Assembly (NCBI GenBank): GCA_963971305.1
Contig: OZ020306.1
Location: 70,343,022-70,407,021, forward strand
Direction: 5' to 3'
Length of the DNA: 64,000 nt
Source: Arcuatula senhousia
Lineage: Eukaryota > Mollusca > Bivalvia > Mytilida > Mytilidae
Position numbers and translations under genes: made by a program. Shown piece by piece: positions 1 to 12,500 of the stretch (position 1 is its first letter; each line of letters starts with the position of its first letter). The notes beneath the pieces were generated by a model, which searched no databases, was not told the DNA's origin, and saw nothing but the letters and a program-made list of their open reading frames with translations.

Positions 1-64
1 CATGTCACACAGGGGTTCAAATTAACATTTGTGAACTAAAGGTCCAGGATCTTTTGGAATAATA

Positions 65-260
65 GGTTAAAGTAGAAGATAATGAGATGTGGAATACATG
101 TACATGACACAATTACCTACAATATAAATGACAATTTAAAAAATCCATAATGGAAAACAGCCAGTAGCCTTCAATGTGACCAGTTGTTGATGCTTGCTGT
201 TTTTCAATTAGCCCTGGATTGAAAATGAACTACATATGATTCAAGCCCTATCCTAAAGTG
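65..260. repeat. Dispersed repeat shared with 44195-44380
   Basis: Same word order as the 44195 copy: GAGATGTGGAATACATG, TGACAATTTAAAAAATCC, CAGCCAGTAGCCTTCAA. Function unknown. Confidence 0.5.
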
Positions 261-296
261 CAATGAAAGACCTTCTTCTTGACAAAATAAAGAAAG

Positions 297-1347
297 AATG
301 TGTCCATGGGACACGGATGCCCCCGCTGGCCTCACACAGGAAGTAGATTTCTGACAGGTCTGAATATCGCTTAGAATATACAGTTAATCATACTGATCCT
401 GGTATACAGTAGCTGAAAAAAGCTTGACGGAAATTTTCATATCATGTTCACATATTTTCACATTGGCCTAAGTCCCAAACAGGAAGTAGATGTCGGACAG
501 GTCTGAAAATACCAGAGGACTTACAATTTGTCATACTGATCCATCCTACCAAGTTTCAAAACATTCTGGTGTACAGTTCCTGAGAAAAGCTTGACTGAAG
601 TTTTCATATGTTCACATACTTCAAAATTGGCCTAAGTCCCAAACAGGAAGTAGATGTCCGATAGGTCTCAAAATTGCTCAGGGCGTATAGTTTGTCATAC
701 TGAACCATCCTACCAAGTTTCAAATCATTCTCATGTAAGGTTCCTGAGAAAAGCTTGACGGAAATTTTCATATCATGTTCACATACTTCAAAGTTGGCCT
801 ATGTCTCAAACAGGAAGTAGATGTCTGACAGGTCTCAAAATTGGTTAGGACGTATAGTTTGTCATACTGAACCATCCTACCAAGTTTCAAATCATTCTCA
901 TGTACGGTTCCTGTGAATAGCTTGACGAAAATTTTTTAAGTCATGTTCACACATTTTCACGTCAGCCTAAGTCCAAACAGGAAGTAGACGTCCGTTAGGT
1001 CTGAAAATTGCTTAGGACGTATAGTTTGTCATACTTAACCATCCTACCAAGTTTCAAATCATTATTGTGTACAGTTCCTGAGAAAAGCTTGACGAAATTT
1101 TCATAGTCAAGGTCACATATTTTCACATTCGCCTAAGTCCCAAACAGGAAGTAGATGTCCGATAGGTCAGCAAATTGCTTAGGACGTACAGTTTGTCATA
1201 TTGAACAATCCTACCAAGTTTCAAATCATTCTCAGTTACGGTTCCTGAGAAAAGCTTGACGGAAATTTCGTACGGACGGACGGACGTGCGGACGGACGGA
1301 CATGAGTAAAACTTAATGCCCCCCGACATGTCGTCGCGGGGGCATAA
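297..1347 (+). mobile_element. Hairpin-ended element with about 180-bp tandem core
   Basis: Left end GTGTCCATGGGACACGGATG plus CCCCCGC, five or so units of about 180 bp (AACAGGAAGTAGATGTCCGA .. TACCAAGTTTCAAATCATTC), a GGAC microsatellite (1270-1302), and a right end with GCGGGGGCAT that inversely repeats the left ATGCCCCCGC. No protein coding. Same family at 40505-40862 and 53858-54026. Confidence 0.8.
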
Positions 1348-1642
1348 AACCCCAATTAGCATAAATTCAACGAAATACAAACATAATTCTTTAAAAAAGA
1401 TTCCTTTCTTAGGACGGGCACATTTAAAATTTGGACGGGTTAAATTATTTTTTGGCGCCAACCTTCCCCCAACAAAGCACACAGTAAAAATCAAATCGAT
1501 AGAAGTTCAATTCAACAAGAGAGAACATGAGACCAAAGTACAACAAGAAATTAACAGGAAGTAGATATACTCTCTTAATAACACTTTAAGTTACTCCTTG
1601 ATGACATTAAAAAGTCCTCAATAGGAGTTACTAATCTATAAA

Positions 1643-3985
1643 CAAGAGGCTCTCAGGAGCCAGAATCGCTCACCTGGTTTCAATGACTTAATGTATTAAT
1701 ATTTCACTTTGCCCACACCCCATCATGACCATGAAACCATTATAAAGTTCTATTAAGCTAAGCATTAAAGCAAGCAAATGGGTGGCGAAATATTCTATGA
1801 AACACAATCTAAATATCATGTACAATCTTCTTTTTTGTCATTTAACGGGCCATAACTCCTATAAGGGTCATCTGATAGTTAAGGCCTAATAGACAATTTT
1901 GTAGATCTCAATTAGCTGAACATCTAACAACAGTTTTTCTCTATCTGCAATAGTTTCATTCTATAGGGAAAAAACTTGATAAAATGCTAATTCAGGATTG
2001 TAACCCCGAAAAGGGGTCATCTGACAATTTTGTAGAGCTCAATTAGCTAAACATTTAAGCAAGCTAAATTTTTTTTTCTATCTACTAACGTTCACAATCT
2101 ATAAGGGTGAAACCACTATTTTTGGTGTTTTAAGGGGCCAAAACCCCTGTAAGGAGTCATTTTAAAATTTCAACCTAATGGACAATTTTGTAAATCTCAA
2201 TTAGCTGAACATTTAAGCAAGCAAAACCTTTTCTAAATCTTCCATAGTTCACAATCTATCAGGCTAAAACCATTATTATTGGCGTTAAAGGGGCTGTTAC
2301 TCCTATCAGAGGTCATCTGACGATTTCAACATAGTGGACAATTTGGTTGAGAGCTTAATTAGTTGAACAATATGCAATTAAAATTACTTCAATATCTTAT
2401 ATAGTTCTTGAGATATAAGACAAAACTAGAGGCTCCCAGGAGCCTGAATCGCTCACCTTGTATTCGATGATACTTATATGCTGGATATTTTAACAAAGGG
2501 CTGCTACTCTGTGGAATTATCAATTTTAATGTTCTAAGGGAAATAAGTCCTATCAAAAAAGGTCTTACATCTTTGACCCCATTACATAATTTTTAGATCT
2601 TTATGTGCTTAACCATATGCAATTTAAATTTTTCAAATATCTTGTATTGTTTTCAAGATATAAGTCTTAAAAGAGCAAAATTTGAAGAAAAAAAACAAGA
2701 AAAAGGGCAATAACTCCTACAACCATTGTCAGATCTTCTTCAAAACTTCAGGGCAGGTAGATCTTTATGTGCTGATCATTATTACCCAAATAGAATTTTA
2801 ATATCTGTTACCATTTTTAAGTAATTTGCAAAACACTGCAATTTACCCTTATGTTCTATTTTTAGCCATGGCCGCCATGTTTTTTGTCGAATCCAAATTT
2901 TGAACGATAATTCTGTAGACCACATACTACTGAATAACCATACCAAGTTTCATTTCATTTGACTAAGCAGTTTCAGAGAAGAAGATTTTTGAAAAGTTGA
3001 ACAAAAAACTGTAAAAATGGTCAATTTTTACAATCCAAGGGGTATAACTCCTAAAGGAACGATCCTACAACTTTGACTCTGTTACGACTTTTGTAGATAT
3101 TGATGTGCTTATTCCTTTGCAATTTAAATTTTTGAAATATCTTGTATAGTTTTCAAGATATAGGGCTAAATAAGTAATTTTTTTGAAAAAATCCAGAAAA
3201 AGGGCAATAACTCCTACATCGGTTGTTGGATCTTCTTGAAAATTTCTGGGCAGGTAGATCTTGAGGTGCTGATCACTTTTACCCTACGCCAGAATTTTGA
3301 TATCTGTTACGGTTTTTGAGTAATTTGCAAAAAACTGCAATTTACCCCTATGTTCTATTTTTAGCCATGGCAGCCATGTTTTTTGTCGAATCAAAATTTC
3401 GAACGATAATTTTGTAGAGGACATACTACAGAACAACCCTACTAAGTTTCATTACATATGGCCAAGCAGTTTCAGAGAAGAAGATTTTTGAAAAGTTGAA
3501 CGACGGACGACAGACGACGGACGACGGACGCCAAGTGATGGCAAAAGCTCACATTGCCTTCGGCAAGGTGAGCTAATAAGCGCAAAAAGCAGAACAAAAT
3601 AATAAAAGGGGCAATAACTCCCACACGGTTTGTTGGAATTTCTTCAAAATTTTGGAGAAGGTAGATCTTGATGTGCTGATCACTTTAATCCATTTGCCAG
3701 AATTTTGATATTTGTCACTGTTTTTGAGTAATTTGCAAAAAACTGCTGTTTTATCCCCTGTTCTATTTTAAGCAACAACTGCCATGTTTTTTATCGGATC
3801 AATTTAAAATGATAATCATTTGTAGCCAACATGTCATATATCATCTCTACCAATTTTCAGTCTAATTGGTACAGTAATCTCAGAGAAGGAGATTTTTAAA
3901 ACTGTTTACAGATGACGATAGATGACGACAGATGATAGTGATGGCATAAGCCTTCATGTGAAAATTAAAAATTACTGGTTTTGTT
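1643..3985 (+). mobile_element. Cluster of GCTCACCTG-family hairpin elements downstream of WWOX
   Basis: Two left ends (CAAGAGGCTCTCAGGAGCC at 1643, ACTAGAGGCTCCCAGGAGCC at 2425), each with a GGCTCC..GGAGCC hairpin then GCTCACC. The second runs through tandem units of about 330 bp (GGGCAATAACTCCTAC, TTCTATTTTTAGCCATGGC) to a GACGGACGA run and the right end CTTCGGCAAGGTGAGCTAA (3557-3575). A further partial core follows to about 3985. Right and left ends share inverted GCTCACCT. Confidence 0.75.
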
Positions 3986-4117
3986 GTTGTTGTTCTATGA
4001 GAATATTCCCCATCCCATTGATACCTATTAGATTCAGGTATTGTTTATGTATTTATTCGACAATTTTATTAATATTACAGATAACAAATATAGTAAAACA
4101 AATACAATGTAATAAAA

Positions 4118-5659
4118 CAAGAGGCTCCCAAGAGCCTGAATCGCTCACCTGAACTACACAGATACATATATTTGTAGATATTATTGTGCTTAACCATATG
4201 TGATTTAAATTTATGAAATATCTTGGTTAGATTTCAAGATATTGGGCTTAATAAGTGCAAATTTGGCAAACATTAGGAAAAAGAACAATAACTCCCACAT
4301 CAGCAGACACATCTTTTCAGAAATTTCAGGACAGGTAGATCTTAATATGCTGATCATTTTTGATTCCTGCACAATTTTGATATCTGAAACCAGTTTTGAG
4401 TTACATGTATTAGCAAAAAAATGAAATTTGCCCCTATGTTCTATTTTTAGTCATCTTGGCCATGTTTTTTTACGAATCAAAAATCTGAACGATAGAGTTG
4501 TAGCATATAAGCTATCAAACAGTGTGCCATGTTAAGATGCAGTTGGTCTTACCGTTTCAGACAAGTCAGGGGAAAAGTAATGAACAATGGTAAATATTGA
4601 CGCTTTAAGGGCCATAACTCCTAAAAGAAATGGTTCTACAGCTTTGACCTAATTACATGAATTGTAGATCTTGATGTGCTTAATCATATGCAATTTGAAT
4701 TTTTGAAATATCTTGTATAGTTTTCAAGATATAGGGCTAAATAAGTGCAAAATTTTGAAAAAATCCAGAAAAAGGGCAATAACTCCAATGTCGTTTGTTG
4801 GATCTTCTTGAAAATTTCAGAGCAGGTAGATCTTGAGATGCTGATCACTTTTGTCTGCCATCAGAAATTTGATATCTATTACCATTTTTGAGTTATTTGC
4901 AAAAAAAATTAATTTGACCCCTATGTTCTATTTTAAGCAATGGAGGCCATATTTTTTGACGAATCAAAAATCCGAACAATAGAATTGTAGCTTTAATGCT
5001 ATTAAACAACTGTGCCAAGTTTGGTTGAAGTTGAATGTATGGTGTCAGACAAGTTAATCTTTGAAATTCAGGGTAAAAGTAATGAAAAATGGTAAATTTT
5101 GACGCTTTAAGGGCCATAACTCCTAAAAGAAATGGTTTTACAGCTTTGACCTAATTACATGAAATGTAGATCTTGATGTGCTTAATCATATGCAATTTGA
5201 ATTTTTAAAATTTCTTGTATAGTTTTCAAGATATAGGGCTAAATAAGTGCAAAATTTTGAAAAAATCCAGAAAAAGGGCAATAACTCCTACATCTGTTGT
5301 TGGATCTTTTTGAAAATTTCTGGGCAGGTAGATCTTGAGGTGCTGATCACTTTTACCCTATGCCAGAATTTTGATATCTGTTACCGTTTTTGAGTTATTT
5401 GCAAAAAACTGTAATTTGACCCCTATGTTCTATTTTTAGCCATGGCGGCCATGTTTTTTTACGAATCGAAAATCCGAACGATAGTTTTGTACACATAATG
5501 CCACTAAACAACTATACCAAGTTTGGTTGCAATTGGACTAATGGTGTTGGACAAGTTAACGTTTGAAAAATTGTTTACAGACGACAGACGACGACGACGA
5601 CGACGACGGACGCCAAGTGATGGTAAAAGCTCACATGGACCTTCGGTCCAGGTGAGCTA
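4118..5659 (+). mobile_element. GCTCACCTG-family element
   Basis: Left end CAAGAGGCTCCCAAGAGCCT plus GCTCACCTG, tandem cores, GACGACGACG run (5589-5607), right end GGACCTTCGGTCCAGGTGAG plus CTAA. The right hairpin GGACC-TTC-GGTCC and the inverted GCTCACCTG/CAGGTGAGC are both perfect. Confidence 0.82.
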
Positions 5660-6366
5660 AAAATTAAATATTGGTATAAAAACAATAAACAACTTTATCT
5701 TTAATATATCTTATCTGATTGCATGCCTGGTGATTTGAACAAAATAAACTTTTCTTTTTTATTGGTTTTGTTTTCTAATAACAAGAATAAAAGTATTTTG
5801 AAAGTTATGTACTTTTGTATTGAAAGTAGTTTTTGATATAAATAATTCATTGCTTTATGCATTTACACATTTGTTCTTTTTTAACAAGGCTATCATCTAC
5901 ACTTAAAAATATTTTTATGTTAATATATATTTTAGTGTATTAAATGTTGCACCAAATTTTACTGACTGGAAATCTATATGCCCTCACCGAAACTTAGGTT
6001 CATACCATTTTATTCGGGGACTGGGACTTTATCCAGAATTATAAAAATAAATTACCGGTATGATAAACACATTTTTGTTCAAGCCTAAGAAAAATAAAGA
6101 TTTTTTAATTTTATTTTTGTATTAAATAAGTATGCAAATAAAGTGAATTAATTTTGTTTCTGACAAGATGCTGCACAATTTTTGTTACTGAAATCAATCA
6201 TAGACCTATATATTTAATGTACAGGTCTATGAATCAATGTTTTGTTCAGCCTTTGTGATAAAATGTTTTGATCTTTAGTTGGCAGTGCATAAAAATCGTC
6301 ATTTAGTATTTTCAAAATAATTGTTCTTCTTAATTTAATTTTTTTCTCTTTAAATTTTTTTTTATG
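5660..6366. other. WWOX 3' flank, AT-rich, no gene seen
   Basis: Contains possible minus-strand AATAAA signals (for example 6011-6016) and a small hairpin ATAGACCT..AGGTCTAT at 6190-6231. The 3' end of the WWOX transcript probably lies here. No element ends were recognised. Confidence 0.4.
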
Positions 6367-6558
6367 CTACAAAGAAGTTAATCTTCCCAATCTATCTTGT
6401 AGTATATGTTCACTAACAGTCCAAAGTTTCTGAGCAAGTTTTTCATCCATGGCTTCAGGACATGGCTGACAGGGGCAACAGTTGTTAAAGTACATGCCAC
6501 CTACATCCTCTACATCAGGGGAAGTAGCTAAGTAGACTGTTGTGGCCGCTCCTTGTTG
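6367..6558 (-). CDS. WWOX: WWOX coding exon 8 (C-terminus and stop)
   Basis: After acceptor TATTTCAG it reads [17 protein letters not shown], then [17 protein letters not shown], the diagnostic WWOX tail, and ends RLGRLTSL before TAG. 63 residues plus stop, one base into no overlap with any repeat. Confidence 0.95.
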   Translation of the reverse strand, partial: QQGAATTVYLATSPDVEDVGGMYFNNCCPCQPCPEAMDEKLAQKLWTVSEHILQDRLGRLTSL

Positions 6559-9500
6559 CTGAAATAGAAATTTGGATTCATTTACATGTATTTAAATAAG
6601 ATGACAGAATGTTAGTGAGCAGGCTACATTATGGACAGAGATTATCTATTTCGATTTATGAAACTCATGTGAGCCAAATTTGCCTGTGTATATAGGGTTT
6701 ATCTGACAGCTTCAACCTATTGAAGGCTTTTGCAGAGCTCATTGAAATGAAGGTTTGAACAAGCAATAGCTTTTCTCTATCTGTAATTATCTAATAGTCT
6801 TCATTCTATAGGGCAAGAACATTAAAAAAAAACCCGCTATTTTTGACCTGAAAAAAAGTACCTGCTAAAACATGTACATTTACTGTATATATCACACTGT
6901 TCCTCTTACATGTCTCCTACTTTTGTCTTGTGTAAAGAAATTTTATTATAACATGATCATGTATATATTGAACTAAATCCATTCATATTAATCTCATTTA
7001 CATTTTTATTTTTCTTATTAAAATATATTAGAAATTCACATGTGTTCAATGTCAACATATTAATGCACAACTAAAGTCATCTTCAGTGCAAACAGATCGT
7101 TTAAAATCAATACATGCCCATTCATACTATCTCCATGTATTACCATTCAACAAAATCAAAGACACTCAGCTGTCACAGCAAATAATATCAATATACAAAC
7201 AAACAAATACTTTCTCCAAGAAATTCATAGGGATAGAATCGAATAGATCAATCAAAACATGTGGGGCTTTACAATTGTCTTTTTTCATTTTTCTAAAAAT
7301 TAACTGAAAATCACGAAGACAGAGTTTATTGAACTCCTTATGAAATGAGTCTTCCATTGTTTCAGGAATCAAAAGGACACTTGGTGGATGAATGTTTTTA
7401 ATGTTGAATTACTTTAGTACAAAATGTACGTGGGGGCGGACAGGGGAGACAGGGATACAAATGACAATGGGGCAAGAAGCAGGGGACGCGGGGGCAGGGA
7501 GTGGGAATTAAATATTCCTTTGTCACCACCAAAAACAATATGTATAATGTATTTACAGTATTAGGGAACATACCTGAAATATATAGGAGTGAATGGGATC
7601 CTCTGAGAATTAATTAAGGCATTAGTTATTCACATTAAATTCTAGATCACCTTATGCCAATGCATTTGGTTTTGAAGTCTGTGCATCAACTTAATAAGAG
7701 GTTAAGCCTTGTCTCAGACTTACAAATTCCATGTTAATTTCCACATACATTAATATACATGTACTTATCTGTTAATGAACTGTTTGGAAATTAAAATTAA
7801 CAAGAGGCTCCCAGGAGCCTGAATCGCTCACCTGACATATGTGCCTGAAGTAAAGGTTTTAAGGCAAAATCAATTTAACTTTGAAAGGGTCATAAGATTA
7901 ATAAAGGGGTCATCTGACAATATGGTGGATCTAAAGGTGCTGATCACTTTTGTTCAAAATCTAAAAATCTGTCACCCTTTTTGAGTTATTTGCAAAAAAA
8001 ATGCAGTTTAACCTAATGTTCTATTTTTAGCCACAGCGGCCATGTTTTACAACCAATCAAAAATCCCCACAACAGTTCTATACACCTAATAATAATAAAC
8101 AATAATACCAAGTTTGGTTCCAATTGGACTTAAAGTGTCAGAGGAGTTAACATTTTCAATATAAGGAAATGCAGTTAAAATGCTCAATTTTGACATTCCA
8201 TGGGCAATAACTCCTCAAAGGAAAGGTCTAACAACGTTGACCCTGTTACAAATTTTGTAGATCTTGATACGCTTAACAATATGCAATTTAAATTTCTCAA
8301 ATATCTTGTATAGTTTTCAAGATATTGAGCTAAACAGGTGCAAAATTTGCAAAAAAAAACACAATAAGGGCAATAACTCCTACATGGGTTGTTGGATTTT
8401 CTTCAAAATTTCAGAGCTGGTAGATCTTGAGGTGCTGATCACTTTTGTTCCCAATCAAAATTTTGAAATCTGTCACCGTTTTAGAGTTATTTGCAAAAAA
8501 CTGCCATTTACCCCTATGTTCTATTTTTAGCCACAGCTGCCATGTTTTATGACCAATCAAAAATCCCCACATCAGTTCTATACACCTAATGCTAATAAAC
8601 AACTATACCAAGTTTGGTTCCATTTGGACTTAAAGTGTCAGAGGAGTTAACGTTTTCAATGTAATGAGGAAATGCTGTTAAAATGCTAAATTTTGACATT
8701 CTAAGGTCAATAACTCCTAAAAGGAAAGGTCCTACAACATTGACCCTATTACATATTTTGTAGATCTTGATGTGCTTAACAATATGCAATTTAAATTTCT
8801 CAAATATCTAGTATAGTTTTCAAGATATTGAGCTAAACAGGTGCAAAATTTGCAAAAAATCCACAAAAAGGGCAATAACTCCTACATGGGTTGTTGGATT
8901 TTCTTCAAAATTTCAGAGCTGGTAGATCTTTAGGTGCTGATCACTTTTGTTCCCAATCAAAATTTAAAAATCTGTCACCGTTTTAGAGTTATTTGCAAAA
9001 AACTGCCATTTACCTCTATGTTCTATTTTTAGCCACAGCGGCCATGTTATAAGACCAATCAAAAATCCCCACATCAGTTCTATACACCAAATGCTAATAA
9101 ACAACTATACTAAGTTTGGTTCCATTTGGACTTAAAGTGTCAGAGGAGTTAACGTTTTCAATGTAATGAGGAAATGCTGTTAAAATGCTAAATTTTTACG
9201 TTCTAACGGCAATAACTCCTAAAAGGAAAGGTCCTACAACGTTGACCCTGTTACATATTTTGTAGATCTTGATGTGCTTAACAATATGCAATTTAAATTT
9301 CTCAAATATCTAGTATAGCTTTCAAGATATTGAGCTTAACAGGTGCAAAATTTGCAAAAAATCCACAAAAAGGGCAATAACTCCTACATGGGTCGTTGGA
9401 TTTTCTTCAAAATTTCAGGGTAGGTAGATCTTGAGGTGCTGATCACTTTTACCCTATGCCAGAATTTTGATATCTGTAGCCGTTTTTGAGTTATTTGCAA

Positions 9501-12500
9501 AAAACTGCATTTTACCCCTATGTTCTATTTTTAGCCGTGGCGGCCATGTTTTACGATGAATCAAAAATCCCCACATCAGTTCTAAGCACCGAATGCTAAT
9601 GAACAGCCATACCAAGTTTGGTTGCAATTGGACTTATGGTGTCAGAGGAGTTAACGTTTTAAAAAGTTTACGGACGACGGACGACGGACGGACGACGGAC
9701 GGACGACGGACGGACGACGGACGCCAAGTGATGACAATAGCTCACATGACCCTTCGGGTCAGGTGAACTAAAAACTGTTTAAGTCATTAACTTGAAAAAG
9801 AATGTATCTGTAATACCGAAGTGTAGCACTTTTAATGTAATAGCATAGTACTAATGCATTTGTATACAAAGTTTTCATAACATAGGATTTGAAATTCCTA
9901 TGGTGAAATAAAAAATATGCAATAGTGTTTTTGGTTTCCCTTGCTACATGTATAAACCCTGGTGTTTATGCGGACCCTAGCCTTTTATTGCCATTTTTTT
10001 CTAAAGAACATAGCAACTTGAAATCCCCCCCTATAAATATAATTATAAACAAGAATATGTCCAAAAGACATAATGCCCCTCCTCGCAACATTTATTTTTT
10101 TATTCCGCAATCACTAAAGCATCACTAGGTGCACCTACCACACCAATATGGTTGCTATGGCACTTGTCAGTAAGAAGGAATGGATTTTAACCATTCTTCT
10201 ATAAGTGGTCATTCATGCAGAAAATATAGGTCACAGCTAGCATCCGAAGCATGCATTGTATTTAGCATCATTTGTTGCACCAATTTGGTTGCTAATATAC
10301 AAAATTAAATTGTCAGGTAATACAGGGGTTCAAATTAGCATTTAAAAGTAAAAAGTCCAGGACTTTTTGGACATTCAGGTAGAAAGTCCACCAGATTACA
10401 TAAGAAAGTCCTCAATTCAAATAACTACAGGAACATGCAGGTCAAGGAATTTTGTACATTAAAATTAAAAGGTCCTGATTTAGAAATTGAAGGTACCGGA
10501 CCTCGGACCAGTGCTAATTTGAACCCCTGGGTAATAAGTGCTTACTTACTGCTGATATATTCATGCATATTACATTTACTACATGTATTTAATACTATCT
10601 TAAAGACATATTGTTTATGAAAATTTTGAGGGGATAATAAAACCTAAACCTTCATAAATGTAATGTATTGGAAATGTCTGTCAATCAACAAGAAAATCAA
10701 GGTAATGGTAAAAGATATAGGTGCACTGAGGTGGGAGTTATGACCTGTAACCTAAATAAAAATATGCCATAAAATCAACCTTAGAGCATTTTTGAAAGGG
10801 ACTTCAGAGATGCAAACAGTTTAAGTAGTGGTCCACCTAAGAATCATGCAAAATTGAAGAAAAGTGATTCATCGATAAAAAGGCTACAGTGGTTTATTTT
10901 TAATGAAAGATAGTTCAAAGTATATAAAATAAGAAATAAATAACAATTTGCTCATAACTGCCTGGTCCTGTGAGAAATCTTGCCATTTTGCTACAATGGT
11001 TTCTATTGAAATTATTTACAGTTTTAAGAGTTACCTCCCTTTCTTACATTTTTCCAATGTATTCTATAATTTTTTTTTCTCTCAGGACCAGGGCTAGTTT
11101 GGAAAAAGAGCAAAAAAGATCAAAGCAGGGTGCTAGTAGGAGTAACATATCAAAAATAAATTGGTGTAGGCTTTCCACCCATGAATCGCTCTTTGCATGA
11201 TTCTTAAAAAAAGTGGTACTTTAAAATTGTTCTGTCAGATATTTAGGCCTTCAAGCAAGCTAGTTTTTCCGGACTAATCATACTTGTGCCAGACCTATCT
11301 TTTTAAAGAAATGCTTTTATATCATATATTATATCTAAATACTGTACTTATACAGATGATGGGGATCCTAGAGTGATTCCTGAAGAAATTGGTAGTCTGT
11401 TAGGTTTTTATGACTCGATGTGCAAATGTTCTACTTAAAAGTTGCCATCCATCAGGTCCTGTACAATACTGGTTTTGAAGGACCTGCATGATTTCTGCCC
11501 CTAATGTCTGACAGGGCCGAAGATTGTTTGCAACTCTGTGACTTTGTAAGCTGATGCAGGTGCCCTGTGGGAGCCTGCAATTTTCAAATCATTAAATTCG
11601 GAACCCAAGGTTAAGGTCAGAAGAGGGAAATGGGTGGACAAAGGAACAGACAGACGAAGTGAAAACTATAATACTGTATCCTCTATGTAAGGCCCTTATT
11701 AAAAAAAAAATACAATAACCTATTTTTGAAAGAGGAATAGGTGTACCAAAGGGGTAATCATACATCATTATATGGTACCGAAAAAATAAAGATAAATCGG
11801 TAGATAAAAAATATCATCACAACAAACCACTCAACAAACAAATTAAACACACATAACAACTAAACTGCATTAAGCAATATGAACTCAAATCCAAATGAGG
11901 GTGTACCTCAGGTGCTTCAAAAGAGTAAGCATTTCCTGCTTATTATAGCATACCCATCACATTGCCAAAGATCGATTAAGTGTTGGTCAAATCTGGAAAG
12001 GATATGATATTACCCAACTAGCCTTTGTGCTCATCTGAGAAATAGAAATTCTGTATTTGTCTACAAGCCCATGATATTTTCCGTAAAATTTCTTGAATAA
12101 GTAAAAGGTCTCACCCTGGAAAATATAACTCTATATAATCTCTAGTTTTTGCTGGATATTTGTATTGCTTTTATCTTAATTGAAAATGCAATGTTAAACC
12201 AGTTTATACAATGTCAAATACTCAAAACTTACTTTTGATTTAGTAAAAGGTCGCACCAAGGAAAAGATAACTCTATATAACCACCAGTTTCTTTGTAAGT
12301 TCGTACTGATCATCGTTCCAGGATGTAAACAGTTACACGTCACTTTCTTCCCAGCGAGGATTTTATTTAGATGTAAACAGAAAAGGTTATTGCACAGCTT
12401 CGAGGTATTATAGGCATACATGTCACTATATTTGTCTCTCGGTGGGGACAGATTATCTTCAATCATATCTTCAAGGGTCTTGATTTTTGAAAATCTATAA